A stretch of 54,390 bases of DNA from Thermoanaerobaculia bacterium (GCA_030431255.1 JAUIJL010000039.1:1-54390), one strand, 5' to 3'. Positions 9,297 through 19,159 are shown, counted from the first letter of the stretch. Numbers and translations: made by a program. The notes: a model not told the origin generated them from the sequence alone.

Positions 9297-12200
9297 TGCT
9301 CGAATTTCTGCTGAAGCGTCCCGTTTCGGTGTGGATCGCCGCCCTCGGGCTGGTGGTCTTGGGGCTATTCTCCCTCTGGCGCCTGCCGCTGTCCCTATTG
9401 CCGACATTGGAGCGACCTCGGCTGCGGGTCGAAATTGTCGACCAAGATCGCTCGCGCGCGGAGATGCTGCACGATTTGGTGATACCCCTCGAGCGGCGAT
9501 TGCAGACCCTGGATGGAGTTACGGAGGTCTTTTCGACCCTCGGTGACGGTGAGGCGGTGGTGACCCTCGACACCCAATGGCAAACCGACGTGGATCGTTT
9601 GCGCATCGAGGCGGAGCGCCGTCTGGTCGAGGTCTCGGTCGCCTCCCTCGACGAGCTGACGGTGGAGGTAGAAGCGGGGGATCTTCAGCCGATCCTCCAA
9701 GTTGCCGTCTTCGGCGGTCAGGCTCATCAGCGCACGGCGTTCGCGGAAAAGGTATTGGTTCCAGAGCTCGGCCGCCTGAGCGGGGCAGGCCGCCTAGCCA
9801 CCTACGGCACGGCTCATTTGAGGCCGGTGGTTCAACCCAGGGCGGCGGACCTCGCCGCCCGCGGCCTCAGCCCCGGGGATATCGTCGCGGCTCTGGAGCC
9901 GGTGGGGCAGAACCAACCCTTGGGCCGGGTGCGAGACGGCGCGGTGGTACGTCCGCTGATCGTTCGCCGGCAGCTCCACCGGCTCGAAGAGCTTCAGCGG
10001 CTGGTGGTGCCCGCCGCGCCGGATCTTCGGCTCGGTGACGTGGCCCATGTCCAGCTGCGTGAGATCCCGGATGAAGGCCTATTCCGCAGCCGAGGCCGAG
10101 CCGGTGTGTTGGTCGAGGTCTACCGAGCCCCTGGGGCCAACGCGGTTCGGCTCGCACGCGAAGGACGGACCGCCGTCAAACGCCTGATGGGTCGATCCGG
10201 ACACCTGCAAGTGGAGCTGGTAGCCGACGGCAGCCGGGAGGTGGTGGAGTCGTTGATGCAGCTCGGCCAAGCGGGTCTGCTCGGGCTTCTCCTCGGCACC
10301 GTGGTGTTGCGGCTCATGTTGGGGCGATGGCGGCCGACCCTGGCCTTGGCGGTGGTGGTGCCGGTGTCGGTGATCGCCGCCTTCAGCGCGTTTTACCTCT
10401 TCGGGATCTCGCTGGATGTCGTATCTTTGGCGGGTTTGGCATTGGCTGCGGGCATGTTGGTCGACAACTCGATCGTCGTCTTGGAGTCCATCTCATCCTC
10501 GGCGGATCGAGGCTCCCAACGGCCGGTGGTCGAAGGCACGGAGCAAATCGCCATGCCCCTGATCGCCGGTTTCCTCACCACCGCGGTGGTCTTCCTGCCG
10601 TTGATCTACTTAAAAGGTCTCGCCCGGGCCTTCTTCGGCACCCAAGCCTTCGCCATCGTCAGCACCTTGGTCATTTCCCTGGCCCTCTCCCTCACCCTCA
10701 CCCCCCTGATGGCTCGTCGGATAACACGCTCGGAAAGCGGCCGACCCCAAGGGCGCAGCCCTGGTCGGGCCACCTACGAAAAGGTGTTGCGTCGAGTCTT
10801 GGCCCGCCCCGGTCTCTTCGCTTCGGCGACCATCTTGGTCCTTGGCCTCGCCGCCGTCTGGATGGTTCCCCGAATCACCTCGGAGCTGATCCCACCCGGG
10901 GCGTCGAGAGCTGTGCTGATCGATCTTCATCTGCCCAAGGCCTTGAGCCTGCAAGAAGCTGATCGACGGCTAGGGGAGCTGGAAGAGGCCCTGGCTGAGA
11001 CCGTGCCGGGTCTGCAAAGCGTTCGATCGATCTATCGGGTCGGTGCCAACGGTCGCCAAACCTTGGCGGCACGCCGAGCGGACGCCCAGATGGAGCTGCA
11101 TCTGGAACCCACCCAGGATCTTCGATCGGCTCTTGAAGCCGCAAGGCAGGTCGTCGAGCTGAGCCCGGGACTGGCCGCGGAGGTCGGCATTCAAGGCGGC
11201 GCGGTTTCATCGATTGTCGAATATGCTTCGCGGGGTCTGGAGATCGAGCTGGCGGCCGGTACCTCAGAGCGTCTGGAAATGCTCGGCGCCCGGGTGGTCG
11301 AAGAGTTGGCTGGACGCGGCATCGCGGCCCAGCCGACCCGGCGGGGCATGGCCGGGGGAAGTGGGACGGCGCTCGAAACCCCCTCTTGGTCCTTGGCGTG
11401 GGACGGTATCCAACTGGCTCGGCTGGGCGTTGACTCCAATTCCCTCGGCAGCCAAGTTTCCGCCGGTCTCGGTCGGTTCAGCGCGGGCAGAACCTCCATC
11501 CAAGGCACCGAGCCGGATATTTGGCTCGCTCCCACGACCCCGGAGGACTTGACCCAAATCCCCCTCAGCATCGACGGCGACAAAGCCCGCGGGCTGCCCC
11601 TCGGGGCTTTGGCCCGCATCGAGCGACATGTGGGCGGTGAGCCGATGCTCGAACGGCGGAATGGCCGCCCGGCGCTTTATGTGTCGGTCTCAGAGGGTCT
11701 CGAATCCGCTGAAAAGGTCCATCGCATCCTGTCCGAGATGTCCTGGGCCGGGGACGAAAAAGCCGCCCTGGCCGGCCAAACCCGCGAAATCCGGCGCTCG
11801 TTCAGCCAGCTCAAGCTCGCCTTGGGGTTGGCCCTGCTGTTGGTGTTCTTGACCGTCGCCGCGCTCTACGAATCCTTGGCCATGCCGTTGGTGGTCATGA
11901 TCACGGTGCCGGTGGCCGCGATCGGCGGGCTGGCCGCCCTCGCCGTCACCGGTCAGACCCTCAACATCATGTCTTTTCTCGGCTTGATCCTGCTCTCGGG
12001 CATCGTGGTCAACAACGCCATCGTCTTGATCCACCGCGCTGAGCAGCTACTGGACGAGAAAGGCCCGGAGCAGCAGCTTTCTGAGGAAAAGGACGGGGGC
12101 GCCGAAACAGTGAGCCCGCAAGTCGCCGCCATTCGCATGGCAGGTGCCGAGCGCTACCGACCCATCCTGATGACGACTTTGACCACCCTGCTCGGCATGA

Positions 12201-12394
12201 TCCCCCTGGCCCTTCTCGGGGGCGAAGGCCTCGAGCTGCGCCGAGCTCTGGCCACCACGGTCAGCGGTGGTCTGCTGACCTCGTGGCCGGCGGCCTTGCT
12301 GTTGGTGCCGGCCCTATATCTAGCGCTGACCCACAGAACCCGCCAGTCGACTTCCGAGGTGCCGGATCGAACCGGGGAGCGGACGCTTTCATGA
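9296..12394 (+). CDS. RND efflux permease (HAE1/AcrB-like)
   Basis: 1032 residues with the RND plan: TM1 at the N-terminus (RPVSVWIAALGLVVLGLFSL), a large periplasmic domain, TM2-6, TM7, a second periplasmic domain and TM8-12. The TM4 proton-relay aspartate is present (Asp390 in GMLVDNSIVVLE), as is the TM10/11 motif GIVVNNAIVLIH. It therefore looks like a proton-driven pump. The start is GTG overlapping the adaptor stop (TAGTG). Its end overlaps the next gene by ATGA. It probably works with the adaptor before it and the unusual RND-ABC fusion after it, perhaps as a heteromeric trimer. Confidence 0.93.
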   Translation: MLEFLLKRPVSVWIAALGLVVLGLFSLWRLPLSLLPTLERPRLRVEIVDQDRSRAEMLHDLVIPLERRLQTLDGVTEVFSTLGDGEAVVTLDTQWQTDVDRLRIEAERRLVEVSVASLDELTVEVEAGDLQPILQVAVFGGQAHQRTAFAEKVLVPELGRLSGAGRLATYGTAHLRPVVQPRAADLAARGLSPGDIVAALEPVGQNQPLGRVRDGAVVRPLIVRRQLHRLEELQRLVVPAAPDLRLGDVAHVQLREIPDEGLFRSRGRAGVLVEVYRAPGANAVRLAREGRTAVKRLMGRSGHLQVELVADGSREVVESLMQLGQAGLLGLLLGTVVLRLMLGRWRPTLALAVVVPVSVIAAFSAFYLFGISLDVVSLAGLALAAGMLVDNSIVVLESISSSADRGSQRPVVEGTEQIAMPLIAGFLTTAVVFLPLIYLKGLARAFFGTQAFAIVSTLVISLALSLTLTPLMARRITRSESGRPQGRSPGRATYEKVLRRVLARPGLFASATILVLGLAAVWMVPRITSELIPPGASRAVLIDLHLPKALSLQEADRRLGELEEALAETVPGLQSVRSIYRVGANGRQTLAARRADAQMELHLEPTQDLRSALEAARQVVELSPGLAAEVGIQGGAVSSIVEYASRGLEIELAAGTSERLEMLGARVVEELAGRGIAAQPTRRGMAGGSGTALETPSWSLAWDGIQLARLGVDSNSLGSQVSAGLGRFSAGRTSIQGTEPDIWLAPTTPEDLTQIPLSIDGDKARGLPLGALARIERHVGGEPMLERRNGRPALYVSVSEGLESAEKVHRILSEMSWAGDEKAALAGQTREIRRSFSQLKLALGLALLLVFLTVAALYESLAMPLVVMITVPVAAIGGLAALAVTGQTLNIMSFLGLILLSGIVVNNAIVLIHRAEQLLDEKGPEQQLSEEKDGGAETVSPQVAAIRMAGAERYRPILMTTLTTLLGMIPLALLGGEGLELRRALATTVSGGLLTSWPAALLLVPALYLALTHRTRQSTSEVPDRTGERTLS

Positions 12395-15300
12395 ACGGAG
12401 GCCAAGCCCATCCACGCGGGACCCACAGCGTGTCCAGGTGGGTGACCGCCGGAGTGATTTTGATCCTCGGCGCGGTTGCCGCTCTCCGGGTCGAGCTTTC
12501 CTACCTGCCGATCTGGACCTTCCCGGAGCTGGAAGCCCGTCTGACCCTCGCCGAGTCCCATGATGTCCAGGACCTCACACGGAGGTATTTGGTCCCCCTC
12601 GAATCTGCGATCCGCAGCCTCGGCCAAGTGAGGAGCCACTCCGGTGAGGTGAGCAACCAAGGGGCCGAGCTGCGGGTTCGATTCGACCCCGGGGTCGATG
12701 CCGAGCGCAAAGCCGCCCGTCTCGAATCCGAGCTTCAAGCCCTGCGCCGCAGCTTGCCGCCCGGCGCTTCGATCAGCATCGAGCCGGTTCAGCAGGGAAG
12801 CGGCGGTGGGTCGACCGTGCTGTGGTTGCCGGGCGAGCCCGGGCAGGCTCCGGCGTCATGGATTCGCGCGTTGGAGGATCTTCCCCAGGTTCAGGAAGTG
12901 TGGGTTGCCGGCCGCCGTCGCCTCGAGGTTCGGCTCACGGCGGATCCAACTCACGGCTCGGCGGCTCAGGAAGAGCTACGTCGGTCTACGGGGCGCCGCA
13001 GCCTCGGCCCGGTGCGAGACGGTCTCTTCCAACCGCGGGTTTGGACCGGCGTTTCCGAGCGAAAGAATCCGGCGGATCTGGTGGTCGGCCGAAAGGACGC
13101 GGCGATTCGGGTCGGCGCGCTGTCGTCGAGCGAGCTGCGTCGCGAAGAGGCCAGGCTTACCGCTCGGGTCGACGGCCGACCCGGGCGTGTGCTTCTGCTC
13201 TATCGAGAGTACGACGCTTCCCCATTGGATTTCGCCCGAGCGGTTCGTCGGGTCTTGGCGGAGCAAGGTGTGCTCGAAGACGCTCGCTTCCTGGTCGACG
13301 AATCCGAGCCGTTACGTATTCTGCTGCGGCGTGTCGTCATGGGTTTGGCGGCGGCTAGCCTTGTGCTCTTTTTGCTCCATAGCTTTGTCGTCGGGCCGCG
13401 TCGGGCTGCCGGCCAGCTGTTGGTGCTGCCTTTGGCCACGGCGGCGGCCCTCAATGCGGCGTGGATCACCGGCATCTCCCTCGACGTCACCACCCTGCCC
13501 GCCCTGGTCGCGGCCCTCGGAGCGGTATTGGTCTTCCAACCCCTGCGCATCGGGGCCCCCCGTCCGTGGGCACTGCTCTGGGTCGCCCTGTCCGCGGGTT
13601 GTCTGCCGGTGGCGGTGGTGCTGATGGGTGATCGCCTCGGTGAGCTGCTGGGTGCTCCGGCGAGATGGTTCGCCATCGCCGCTCCCGTTGGCTGCTTTGC
13701 GTCCATGGTGGTGCCGGCGCTGCCGCCGCGAATGTTGCCCTGGACCCGTAGGACGCTGCGTACCGTGCTGCGGAATCCTTGGGCGATATTGCTCGGCGGC
13801 TTAACGGCTGGATATGTGATCGTGGTGGTTTTCGGCTCGTCGTTGACCCTTCGTTCCGGTCGACTGGTGGCTCCGATCGCCGATATCTCTATCCAGCTTC
13901 GCTTCGAGGAGGGCTCAACCCTGGCCGACGCCGAGCGGGAAGTGGCTCGGGTGGAAGACCACCTCAAGGGTTTGGAAGAGGTCGTTGAATCGTGGAGCCT
14001 GATCTACCCCAGGTCCGCGACCGTGGGCCTGAGGCTGCGCGAGTCGGACCGCACCGGTGAACGCATGCAAGCCCTCTCCGCCCGCTACGAAGCGCAGCTC
14101 TCCCACATCGGTGCCTCGCTCACCGCCGCGCCCCTGGCGGGAGCCGGTGGCCGGCGGCCCATGCGTTTCGACAGCGATATTGAAGAGAAGGCGGAAACCG
14201 ACCGGGAAGCGACGTTCTATCGATTCGTGCTCCGGAGCACGGATCTGGAGAGATTGCGAGCCGCTTATCAGCGGATTGTGGAGAATATGGCGGGCCTCCA
14301 CTGGCGGCCGACCTCTGAGATGATCCTGCCGGATTGGGGGGCACCGTCCCCCCGGGTGGAGCTGATCCCCTTGCCCGGAGCAACCCAGGCGAGCATCGAG
14401 CGCGCGGTGGAGGTGTTGCGGGAGCGCACCGTCTTCGGTGGGGTTCAGTCGGTCGTCCGGTTGCCGGGAGCGGAAAAAGAGGTCACCGTGCGCATCGCGG
14501 GCTCGGAATCGCCCCGCGATGAGCGGACCGTGCCCGATCGGCAGGAGCTGCTTCGGGCCCCCCTCAGCTTTGACGGAACGGCGCCGGTTTCGCCACTCGA
14601 GCTCTTTCGGGTTCAACAAGCGTTGTCGTCACCGGTGGTGAAACGGCAAGCCGGCTCGTTCGTGCTGCCGGTCACGGTGAGATTTCTCTATCTCGCCGGT
14701 GGCCAGCGACCGCTTGCACGCTCTTCCCTGGCGCGCTCCCTGCTCAAAGCGCGTCTGCCCCCGGGGGTCAGTCTCGAACGGCCCCAGATCAGCTTCACCC
14801 ATTGGACTCCGGAGCGCCGACGCCTGCTGGCAATCGCCTCTACGCTCCCGTTGCTGCTGCTGGGGCTGACGATCTGCCGGCTCAGCTCAGTGCCGTTGGG
14901 TTTCGCCGCCTTGAGCCCACTGATACTTGCCTGGGTTTTTTGCGCCCCCGCGACCCAGGCGCTCCAGGGTCATATGGACGAGATGATGTTGGTGGTGCTG
15001 GCCGCGGTGATGACCTCAATCCTGCCGTTGGCGGTGGAGATCGCTGCCGCTGTTCGGATAGAGCGAGCCTCGCCGCTTGCGGCCGGCCACGGCTATCGTT
15101 GGCTCACCGTGCGTGTGCCGGCGGTGATCTTTGCCGCGTTGGCGTGCTCGGCGCTTTTCGCCTTGCCCACCTGGGGGCTCGACGCGGAGCGATTCCCCTG
15201 GGTTTCGGCCTTCGTGCTCGCGGCCGTGGCCGGGCCGGTGGCTATCCTGACCAGTCTCTTCTTCCTGCCGGTGCTGCTGCGCTCCGTCGATCTCGTCCGT

Positions 15301-16293
15301 TTGCGCGACAAAAAAGCCGACGAGCGGCGGAAGTCACCGCCGGCATGGCGTGACGCGACCGCTCCGGTCAGCCTGTCGACCCAAAATCTATGCAAGGTCT
15401 ACGGCAATGGCTTCCAGGCCTTGCGCAGCGTGGACTTCCACCTAGAGCCCGGCATCATCGGCCTTCTAGGCCCCAACGGAGCGGGCAAAACCACCCTCTT
15501 GCGCACCTTGTGTGGCCTGTTGGAGCCCAGCCGGGGACAGGTGTTGTTCCGCGGCGAGCCGGTCATCCCGGAGAATCGATCGGTTTATCGGCGCTTGGTG
15601 GGCTTTTTGCCCCAAAGCTTTAATGCCCACGAAGGCATGACCGTGAAGGCCTTCCTAGATTTCTGGAGCCTGGAGATCGGCCTGCACGATACCCGAGCCC
15701 GACGGCGAGAGATCGACCGAGTGCTGGAGCAAGTCGGTCTCGAAGGCAGCGGCGACAAGAAGGTTCGCAGCCTCTCCGGTGGCATGCGTCGGAGGATCGG
15801 CATCGCCCGAGCGCTTCTGGGCTCGCCACCGATCCTAATCGTCGACGAGCCCACCACGGGCCTGGATGTGGAATCCCGCAACCGATTGCGGGAAAGCCTG
15901 CTGTCCGTAGCCAGCGAGCGGATCATTCTCTTCTCCACCCACATCGCCAGCGACGTGGCAGCGGCCGCGTCGAGGATTCTGCTGATGAACGACGGGCGTC
16001 TGCTCTTCGACGGCAGCGCCGGTGAGCTCATCGACCAGGCCCGAGGTCGGATCTTCGAGACCCTAGTGCCGGACGATCACCTGCGGGCTTTCTCCAAAGA
16101 ATTCCGGGTCACCACCCGTGTACGGACCCTCGAAGGAGTTCGAGTCCGTGCCGTCTCCGGTGTCGGCCAAGCACCCGCAGGCGAGCTCGTGCTGCCGAAT
16201 CTCGAAGAGGCCTACCTGGCCAAATTGGACTTGGCCCCCAAAGACGTCGAGTCTCGGCGCACCGGCTCCCTGCTGGATTTGCACGGCAGCTGA
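12391..16293 (+). CDS. RND-like permease fused to a C-terminal ABC ATPase domain
   Basis: A single uninterrupted frame of 1300 residues. Residues 1 to about 970 follow the RND plan: TM1, a PN1-like start (ELSYLPIWTFPELE), helices at about 320-470, a second periplasmic domain, and five helices at about 810-970. It is divergent, and the TM4 region that should hold the proton-relay Asp reads LVAALGAVLVFQPLR with no acidic residue. Residues from about 990 form a complete ABC ATPase: Walker A GPNGAGKTT at 1027, signature SLSGGMRRRIG near 1126, Walker B ILIVDEPTTGLD near 1149, and H-loop FSTHIASDV. The start overlaps the upstream stop (ATGA). An RND fold carrying an ABC motor is highly unusual. Alternatively the ATPase domain serves the ABC-2 subunits of the same operon. 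Confidence 0.85.
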   Translation: MNGGQAHPRGTHSVSRWVTAGVILILGAVAALRVELSYLPIWTFPELEARLTLAESHDVQDLTRRYLVPLESAIRSLGQVRSHSGEVSNQGAELRVRFDPGVDAERKAARLESELQALRRSLPPGASISIEPVQQGSGGGSTVLWLPGEPGQAPASWIRALEDLPQVQEVWVAGRRRLEVRLTADPTHGSAAQEELRRSTGRRSLGPVRDGLFQPRVWTGVSERKNPADLVVGRKDAAIRVGALSSSELRREEARLTARVDGRPGRVLLLYREYDASPLDFARAVRRVLAEQGVLEDARFLVDESEPLRILLRRVVMGLAAASLVLFLLHSFVVGPRRAAGQLLVLPLATAAALNAAWITGISLDVTTLPALVAALGAVLVFQPLRIGAPRPWALLWVALSAGCLPVAVVLMGDRLGELLGAPARWFAIAAPVGCFASMVVPALPPRMLPWTRRTLRTVLRNPWAILLGGLTAGYVIVVVFGSSLTLRSGRLVAPIADISIQLRFEEGSTLADAEREVARVEDHLKGLEEVVESWSLIYPRSATVGLRLRESDRTGERMQALSARYEAQLSHIGASLTAAPLAGAGGRRPMRFDSDIEEKAETDREATFYRFVLRSTDLERLRAAYQRIVENMAGLHWRPTSEMILPDWGAPSPRVELIPLPGATQASIERAVEVLRERTVFGGVQSVVRLPGAEKEVTVRIAGSESPRDERTVPDRQELLRAPLSFDGTAPVSPLELFRVQQALSSPVVKRQAGSFVLPVTVRFLYLAGGQRPLARSSLARSLLKARLPPGVSLERPQISFTHWTPERRRLLAIASTLPLLLLGLTICRLSSVPLGFAALSPLILAWVFCAPATQALQGHMDEMMLVVLAAVMTSILPLAVEIAAAVRIERASPLAAGHGYRWLTVRVPAVIFAALACSALFALPTWGLDAERFPWVSAFVLAAVAGPVAILTSLFFLPVLLRSVDLVRLRDKKADERRKSPPAWRDATAPVSLSTQNLCKVYGNGFQALRSVDFHLEPGIIGLLGPNGAGKTTLLRTLCGLLEPSRGQVLFRGEPVIPENRSVYRRLVGFLPQSFNAHEGMTVKAFLDFWSLEIGLHDTRARRREIDRVLEQVGLEGSGDKKVRSLSGGMRRRIGIARALLGSPPILIVDEPTTGLDVESRNRLRESLLSVASERIILFSTHIASDVAAAASRILLMNDGRLLFDGSAGELIDQARGRIFETLVPDDHLRAFSKEFRVTTRVRTLEGVRVRAVSGVGQAPAGELVLPNLEEAYLAKLDLAPKDVESRRTGSLLDLHGS

Positions 16294-16313
16294 GGCTGGA
16301 CGGCCTAGGCGGG

Positions 16314-16364
16314 CTAGGGGCTCGACCATGCGCTGAGCCCACCCGACTCGAAGCCGTCGACGAA
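16314..16364 (-). other. DGFESG C-terminal tail (copy 1)
   Basis: Encodes FVDGFESGGLSAWSSP at the extreme C-terminus of the TPR/BNR lipoprotein. It aligns with the tails at 47161-47229 and 50765-50821, giving the consensus F-x-DGFESG-x-L-S/T-A/G-W-S/T-S. Confidence 0.8.
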
Positions 16365-18314
16365 GATGGGTGTCTCCAGGCGACGAGAATAAACGTTGAG
16401 GTCGCCACCGTCGGCGTTGGGGTAGGCGACCATGACGGCGCCGCTGTCCAAGACCGTAAGGCCGAGGTAGTCGCCGATAAATTGGTAGTCGGGAACGTTG
16501 GTAGCGCCTTTCCACACAGCATCGGCTGAAGAAAACGATGTCTCGGTGACTCGGCTTTCATGCCACGACATGCCGCCGTCGTCGGAGAAGGCGTAGGAGA
16601 CGTCCACCAAACCGAAGGTAGAGTCGTCGTCTTGGGGTGTGAACCGGGTATCGAAGAAGAGCACGTGCAGGCGGCCTTGGGCGTCCACCTCGAGCCATGG
16701 GGCGAATTGATCGCCCGGCGGGTCGGCGTCGGTATTCAAGACAGCCGGGGTGGACCACGTATTGCCGCCGTCGGTGGAATGGGTGAGGTAGAGGTCGAGA
16801 TTGGCGTTGCCGGAGGCGATCGAAGTGGTGTCGGCGTAAGCCACGAAGAGGGTGCCGTCCGGTGTGACCGCTAGGCTCGGCAAGGACGGTGCTCGGAACT
16901 GCCCGGGCACCCGCGAGCTGTCTTGAAGGCCCCAAACATCGAGGCGAGTGGCCACGGCTTTTCGCGGCAAAACGGACGCACCGCCGTTGGTGCTTCGGCG
17001 CAGCCAGATGGTGTCTCCGCTGTCCCACGACACGATCGACAGCACGCCGGCGGCATCGACCCGCGGTTGATAAGCCAGCTCGATCAACGGCTCACCGAGA
17101 GACACCAGCGGGCCCCAAGTGGCACCGAGATCGCCGGAGCTCTGGAGACCTTCGGAATACGTCACGTAGAGGCGAGTGGAGTTGGGCGCTCCCGGTCCCG
17201 GCCCGGCGGTCATCAGAGGTTTGTCGTAGGTGAGCTCCGGGTCATCGTTGACGATTACCGGGGTGTCGAAGAAGTTATTGCCCGCGCGTCTTCGGGCCAC
17301 GTAGGTGGAGCCACCCAAATAGAACGACACGCCGCCGATCCAAGCGTCGCCGGTTCGCCGGTCGTAGGCAGAAATCGGATCGCCTTCGAAATCGTCGGCG
17401 ACGGCACCGGGCGGCCGGATCAAGCCCTCATTCCACGATGCGCCACCATCGGTGCTGTAGGCCCCGCCCAGGCGCCAAATGCCATTGGCGGTGCCGTCCC
17501 GCTGGTCGTTCCATGCCGCGACCAAATCTTGGCCCACTCCTGCGATCGACGTTTCCGTCGCTTGAGCGGCGCCGCCCGCATCCAGACGAACGACCGGTCC
17601 AGCGTCGACCAGCGATCCGCTCGCCATGGGGCTTCGCGGCGATGCCGTCGGCTCCTCGAGCAGAGCCGGTAAGGCGGTCGGGATCCGTCCCCCGAAGCGT
17701 CTTGCCGCGTCCATAGCCACCAGGGCCGAATCCTTTTGCCCGAGAAAATAGCGTGCTGCGGCCAATCGAGCGTAAGCGTTGCCGTTTTCTGGGGAGCGGG
17801 AAAGAAGAGCTTCAAACACCCGCGACGCATCGAGGTGCCGTCCACGGGTGGTGAGCAACATCCCGAGCTCGTATCGCGCATCGAGCTGTCCCGGGTCGAG
17901 CTCGATCGAGTGCCGAAGCACGGCCTCGGCAAGGTTCAATCGGTGCAAGCGACGCAGGACCTTCGCCAAAGGTAAGTAGGCATCGGTCGTCTCCGGAGCC
18001 GCCGCCACCGCGCGAGCGAGATATCGCACCGCATCCAGCTTGGCACCGCGCTCGGCGGCGGCCAAGCCTCGGGCCAACGCATCCGTCGACGAGCCGTGGA
18101 GGCCGGGCTGGATCTTCAACCGGCCTCCGTCCACAGAAAAAGGCGCCAGCGCCCGATCGATGGCGCGATCTCGACTCTCAGGCCCAACCTCACCGCCTCC
18201 CATGCTCGAGGCGCATCCCGCCAAAGTAGAGAGCCAGAGGGCCGCTAGGAGGGCGACCCATCGCGTCGATTCGGTTCGATGGCGATCCGGGCAGATTTGA
18301 GTCTTCCGTAGCAT
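16314..18314 (-). CDS. TPR and BNR/sialidase-like propeller lipoprotein with DGFESG tail
   Basis: 666 residues. The lipoprotein signal ends in LSTLAGC. A TPR region follows (about residues 70-200, with SIELDPGQLDARYELGMLL and LLSRSPENGNAYARLAAAR), then a beta-propeller with Asp-box/BNR repeats (STDGGASW, GDLGATW, STDGGNTW, SDDGGMSW). The sialidase arginine triad is not evident, so enzyme activity is not claimed. The C-terminus is FVDGFESGGLSAWSSP, the same tail as in two other proteins of this window. The chosen ATG has GGAG at a good distance; a longer frame extends upstream without a ribosome-binding site. It is convergent with the RND-ABC operon, 20 bases from its stop. Confidence 0.85.
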   Translation of the reverse strand: MLRKTQICPDRHRTESTRWVALLAALWLSTLAGCASSMGGGEVGPESRDRAIDRALAPFSVDGGRLKIQPGLHGSSTDALARGLAAAERGAKLDAVRYLARAVAAAPETTDAYLPLAKVLRRLHRLNLAEAVLRHSIELDPGQLDARYELGMLLTTRGRHLDASRVFEALLSRSPENGNAYARLAAARYFLGQKDSALVAMDAARRFGGRIPTALPALLEEPTASPRSPMASGSLVDAGPVVRLDAGGAAQATETSIAGVGQDLVAAWNDQRDGTANGIWRLGGAYSTDGGASWNEGLIRPPGAVADDFEGDPISAYDRRTGDAWIGGVSFYLGGSTYVARRRAGNNFFDTPVIVNDDPELTYDKPLMTAGPGPGAPNSTRLYVTYSEGLQSSGDLGATWGPLVSLGEPLIELAYQPRVDAAGVLSIVSWDSGDTIWLRRSTNGGASVLPRKAVATRLDVWGLQDSSRVPGQFRAPSLPSLAVTPDGTLFVAYADTTSIASGNANLDLYLTHSTDGGNTWSTPAVLNTDADPPGDQFAPWLEVDAQGRLHVLFFDTRFTPQDDDSTFGLVDVSYAFSDDGGMSWHESRVTETSFSSADAVWKGATNVPDYQFIGDYLGLTVLDSGAVMVAYPNADGGDLNVYSRRLETPIFVDGFESGGLSAWSSP

Positions 18315-18487
18315 AGAAATCTCCATGAAGGTGCCTGTTCCAGCATTCTCCATGAAACTTGATGCTATATCAACATATTTATCGAAGTGTGGTTTTCCAG
18401 CCGTTTCCTGTGGTGGGCCAGAGCCCATACGGATCAGCCGAGCCGAGGGCTCGGCCGATCCACGGAAGCTCCGAATCGAGTCGGGGC

Positions 18488-19096
18488 TCAGGCGACGGCC
18501 AAAGCATGCAGCGAGTCGACCACTCCGGCAGTGGACACGACCTCACTGGCGAGCAGGCTGAAGTTGCCCATCGTGCCGGCCAAGGCCTCGTCGCTGGTGG
18601 TGGCGATGGCGTCGCCCACCACCACGGCGCCGAAGCCGACGTCGGTGACATCACGAACGTGGGATTCCACACATAGATTCGCGATCATGCCCGCCACCAC
18701 GATCGTCTCAATACCCCGGCTGCGCAGCTGGTCGACCAAGTCGCTCGACACCGACGACGGTCCCTTGCGGGGCTCGAGCAGCACGGTCGATGAGGTCGGC
18801 TCCAACTTGGGCACGAAACGTCCCCCGGCTCCGGGCTGGAAGGTCTTGCGATCGGCCATGAGTCGCTGCAGGTTGTTCTTCGGGGTGAGGGCGTCGTAAT
18901 CCTCGTCGCTGATTTGCAGCCACGAGTAAAACACCGTCACACCGGCCTGCTCGGCCGCGTCCCGCAGCTCCGCCAGCTTGTCGACGGTGCTTAAGCGGCT
19001 GACCTGGTCGCCGATCAAATCCCAGAGCGCTCCTTCGGGAGCCAACACGTCCACTTGAGGGTCGATGATGACGAGAGCTGTTTTGTTCCAATCCAT
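18488..19096 (-). CDS. isochorismatase-family cysteine hydrolase
   Basis: 202 residues matching the isochorismatase/nicotinamidase fold. The catalytic set is visible: Asp12 in VIIDPQVD, Lys111 in PRKGPSS, and Cys142 in GMIANLCVESHVRD, after a typical strand TIVVAG. The substrate cannot be told from sequence; family members hydrolyse amides such as nicotinamide or N-carbamoyl compounds. The start has a perfect AAGGAGG seven bases upstream. It is divergent from the tetR gene, with a palindromic operator just before its start, so it is very probably repressed by that TetR protein. A longer frame would run into the operator. Confidence 0.92.
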   Translation of the reverse strand: MDWNKTALVIIDPQVDVLAPEGALWDLIGDQVSRLSTVDKLAELRDAAEQAGVTVFYSWLQISDEDYDALTPKNNLQRLMADRKTFQPGAGGRFVPKLEPTSSTVLLEPRKGPSSVSSDLVDQLRSRGIETIVVAGMIANLCVESHVRDVTDVGFGAVVVGDAIATTSDEALAGTMGNFSLLASEVVSTAGVVDSLHALAVA

Positions 19097-19118
19097 GGCT
19101 ACGCCTCCTTGAAGGTGG

Positions 19119-19140
19119 TTTTGAAGTGTTCGCTTCAATA
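19119..19140. promoter_or_regulatory. TetR operator O1
   Basis: TTTTGAAGTGTTCGCTTCAATA. The arms TTGAAG and CTTCAA form an inverted repeat (6 bp, 6-base centre). It shares 18 of 22 bases with O2 at 19172-19193, 53 bases away. It lies between the divergent genes, over the presumed start region of the hydrolase promoter; a TTGACA reads on the minus strand at 19166-19161. Confidence 0.75.
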
Positions 19141-19159
19141 CTGGGGTGGCGCACGAGCC

